Under the pieces are notes generated by a model. That model was not told the DNA's origin. It saw only the letters and a list, made by a program, of their open reading frames with translations, and made no database searches. A program made the translations under genes and the position numbers. A stretch of DNA of 64,000 bases from Himantopus leucocephalus. Its lineage: Eukaryota; Chordata; Aves; Charadriiformes; Recurvirostridae. Below are positions 63,201 to 64,000 of the stretch, piece after piece (the first letter of the stretch is position 1; each line of letters starts with the position of its first letter). The stretch spans positions 58,470,121-58,534,120 of the forward strand of contig RSEF01000003.1 of assembly GCA_003993805.1 (NCBI GenBank), written 5' to 3'.

Positions 63201-64000
63201 AATCATGTAGAATAGACTGGTGCCTTTTCCCCAAAGCTCTGTCCCCTGGTGCCAGCAGCAGAGCCCAGCAGCTGTGCCCCGGCTCCCTGGGACTGGGGGC
63301 ACCGGCAGCACTGCGCCCCCGGCCTCCGGGCTTTCAGTGGCCCCACAAGAGACAGCCTTAACCATGCACAAATTCAGTTCGGAACCAAGAAAGGGGCCGA
63401 ATGGAAAATAATGTGAGGGAAAGGAATGGTAACTCCTCCACGCCCGGGGAGGGGGGGTTTGCTCTGCAGCGGCACCGCCGGCAGAGGGGCGGGAAGGGGC
63501 AGCTATGGATCATGGCGGAGCAGGGCAAGGGGCTGCCTCACCACATCCAACTCTCTTCAATGCCACCTCCCTCCTTCCCCGGGGGCTGCCATCTTGCCTT
63601 CTCCTTGCCTTCTCCACTGCCCAAACCACGATGAGGATCTGCGAGACCAGTACAAACCCCATGGCGGGTTCAAGGGTATGAAAACTTTGTGTTTTCAGTG
63701 TCACACCCCACACGCAGTCACAGCACAGGCAAGACAATGAGCAGAGGTAAAACAAAACAGGGTGGTAGCTCTTCTTTTCAGTAAGTTCCTGCCATGGGCT
63801 TTCTCCATTGGCCAATATTGAAACTGTGAGTGTTGAGAAGTTATTTTCCTGAGGGTAAGTCAGTCCCTAACTTGTGCCTCCACAAGCACGCAGCACGGCT
63901 GGGGTGGGAGCCGGGACTCGGTGGCTGCCCACACCTCAGCCGGGACGGCGGTTCCACAACGGCGATTGCCACAAAATGAAAGTCGACCCTCGGTGACAGC
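60285..64000. other. HIVEP2 upstream intron or flank, right end of window
   Basis: Contains the CT microsatellite and GC-richer patches at 61740-61920 and 63240-63520. There is a weak exon-like segment at 61066-61160 on the minus strand. No gene or proven promoter. Confidence 0.6.
60743..60779 (+). repeat. CT-rich microsatellite
   Basis: Mixed CTCCCT and CT units (about 37 nt) ending in T4. It is polypurine on the minus strand. Confidence 0.9.

Noticed and set aside
63240..63520. GC-rich patch considered as a HIVEP2 promoter
   Set aside because: It lacks clear CpG density comparable to the 6 kb patch and has no recognisable first exon with a donor; left as composition only.

Overview
The window looks like vertebrate nuclear DNA, most likely from a bird. 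It has one gene with long introns on the minus strand, and most of the remaining sequence is unique. Two fragments in the 57-60 kb region resemble the 3' end of CR1 LINEs, the dominant interspersed repeat of birds. Overall repeat density is low and introns are compact (0.5 to 6.8 kb). A crocodilian or turtle cannot be excluded by eye. There is one assembly gap of 55 Ns.

The only gene I can support is HIVEP2 (Schnurri-2, MBP-2), a very large C2H2 zinc-finger transcription factor of the ZAS family. It is transcribed right to left. Six coding exons with consensus splice sites and matching phases join into a 2466-residue protein: 48681..43444 (start), 42700..42546, 37464..37289, 34658..34557, 34019..33109 and 26300..25482 (stop TGA). 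The first coding exon carries the ZAS-N finger pair and the third and fourth together carry the ZAS-C pair. The fifth carries an acidic stretch followed by an array of Ser-Pro-Arg-Arg-type motifs. The coding exon containing the start has 5' leader sequence up to 49063, including several upstream ATGs. Two small, well-bounded candidate non-coding exons lie just upstream (49476..49514 and 50323..50367). The gene's main promoter is not recognisable here and probably lies beyond position 64000.

Layout: 1-23.7 kb is intergenic sequence downstream of HIVEP2, with no recognisable host gene. It holds simple repeats, a TATA-like box beside a CpG-dense patch near 6 kb, a possible decayed LTR-retrotransposon integrase fragment near 9.6 kb, and a G-rich tract close to the sequence gap at 17.1 kb. 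The region 23.7-25.5 kb is the HIVEP2 3' UTR with two or three possible poly(A) signals. The region 25.5-49.1 kb is the HIVEP2 coding part and its introns. The region 49.1-64 kb is 5' leader, first upstream introns and flank, with the two CR1 pieces.

I found no previously undescribed multi-gene system. The observations most worth a second look are the upstream ORFs and small exons of the HIVEP2 leader, and the integrase-like fossil.
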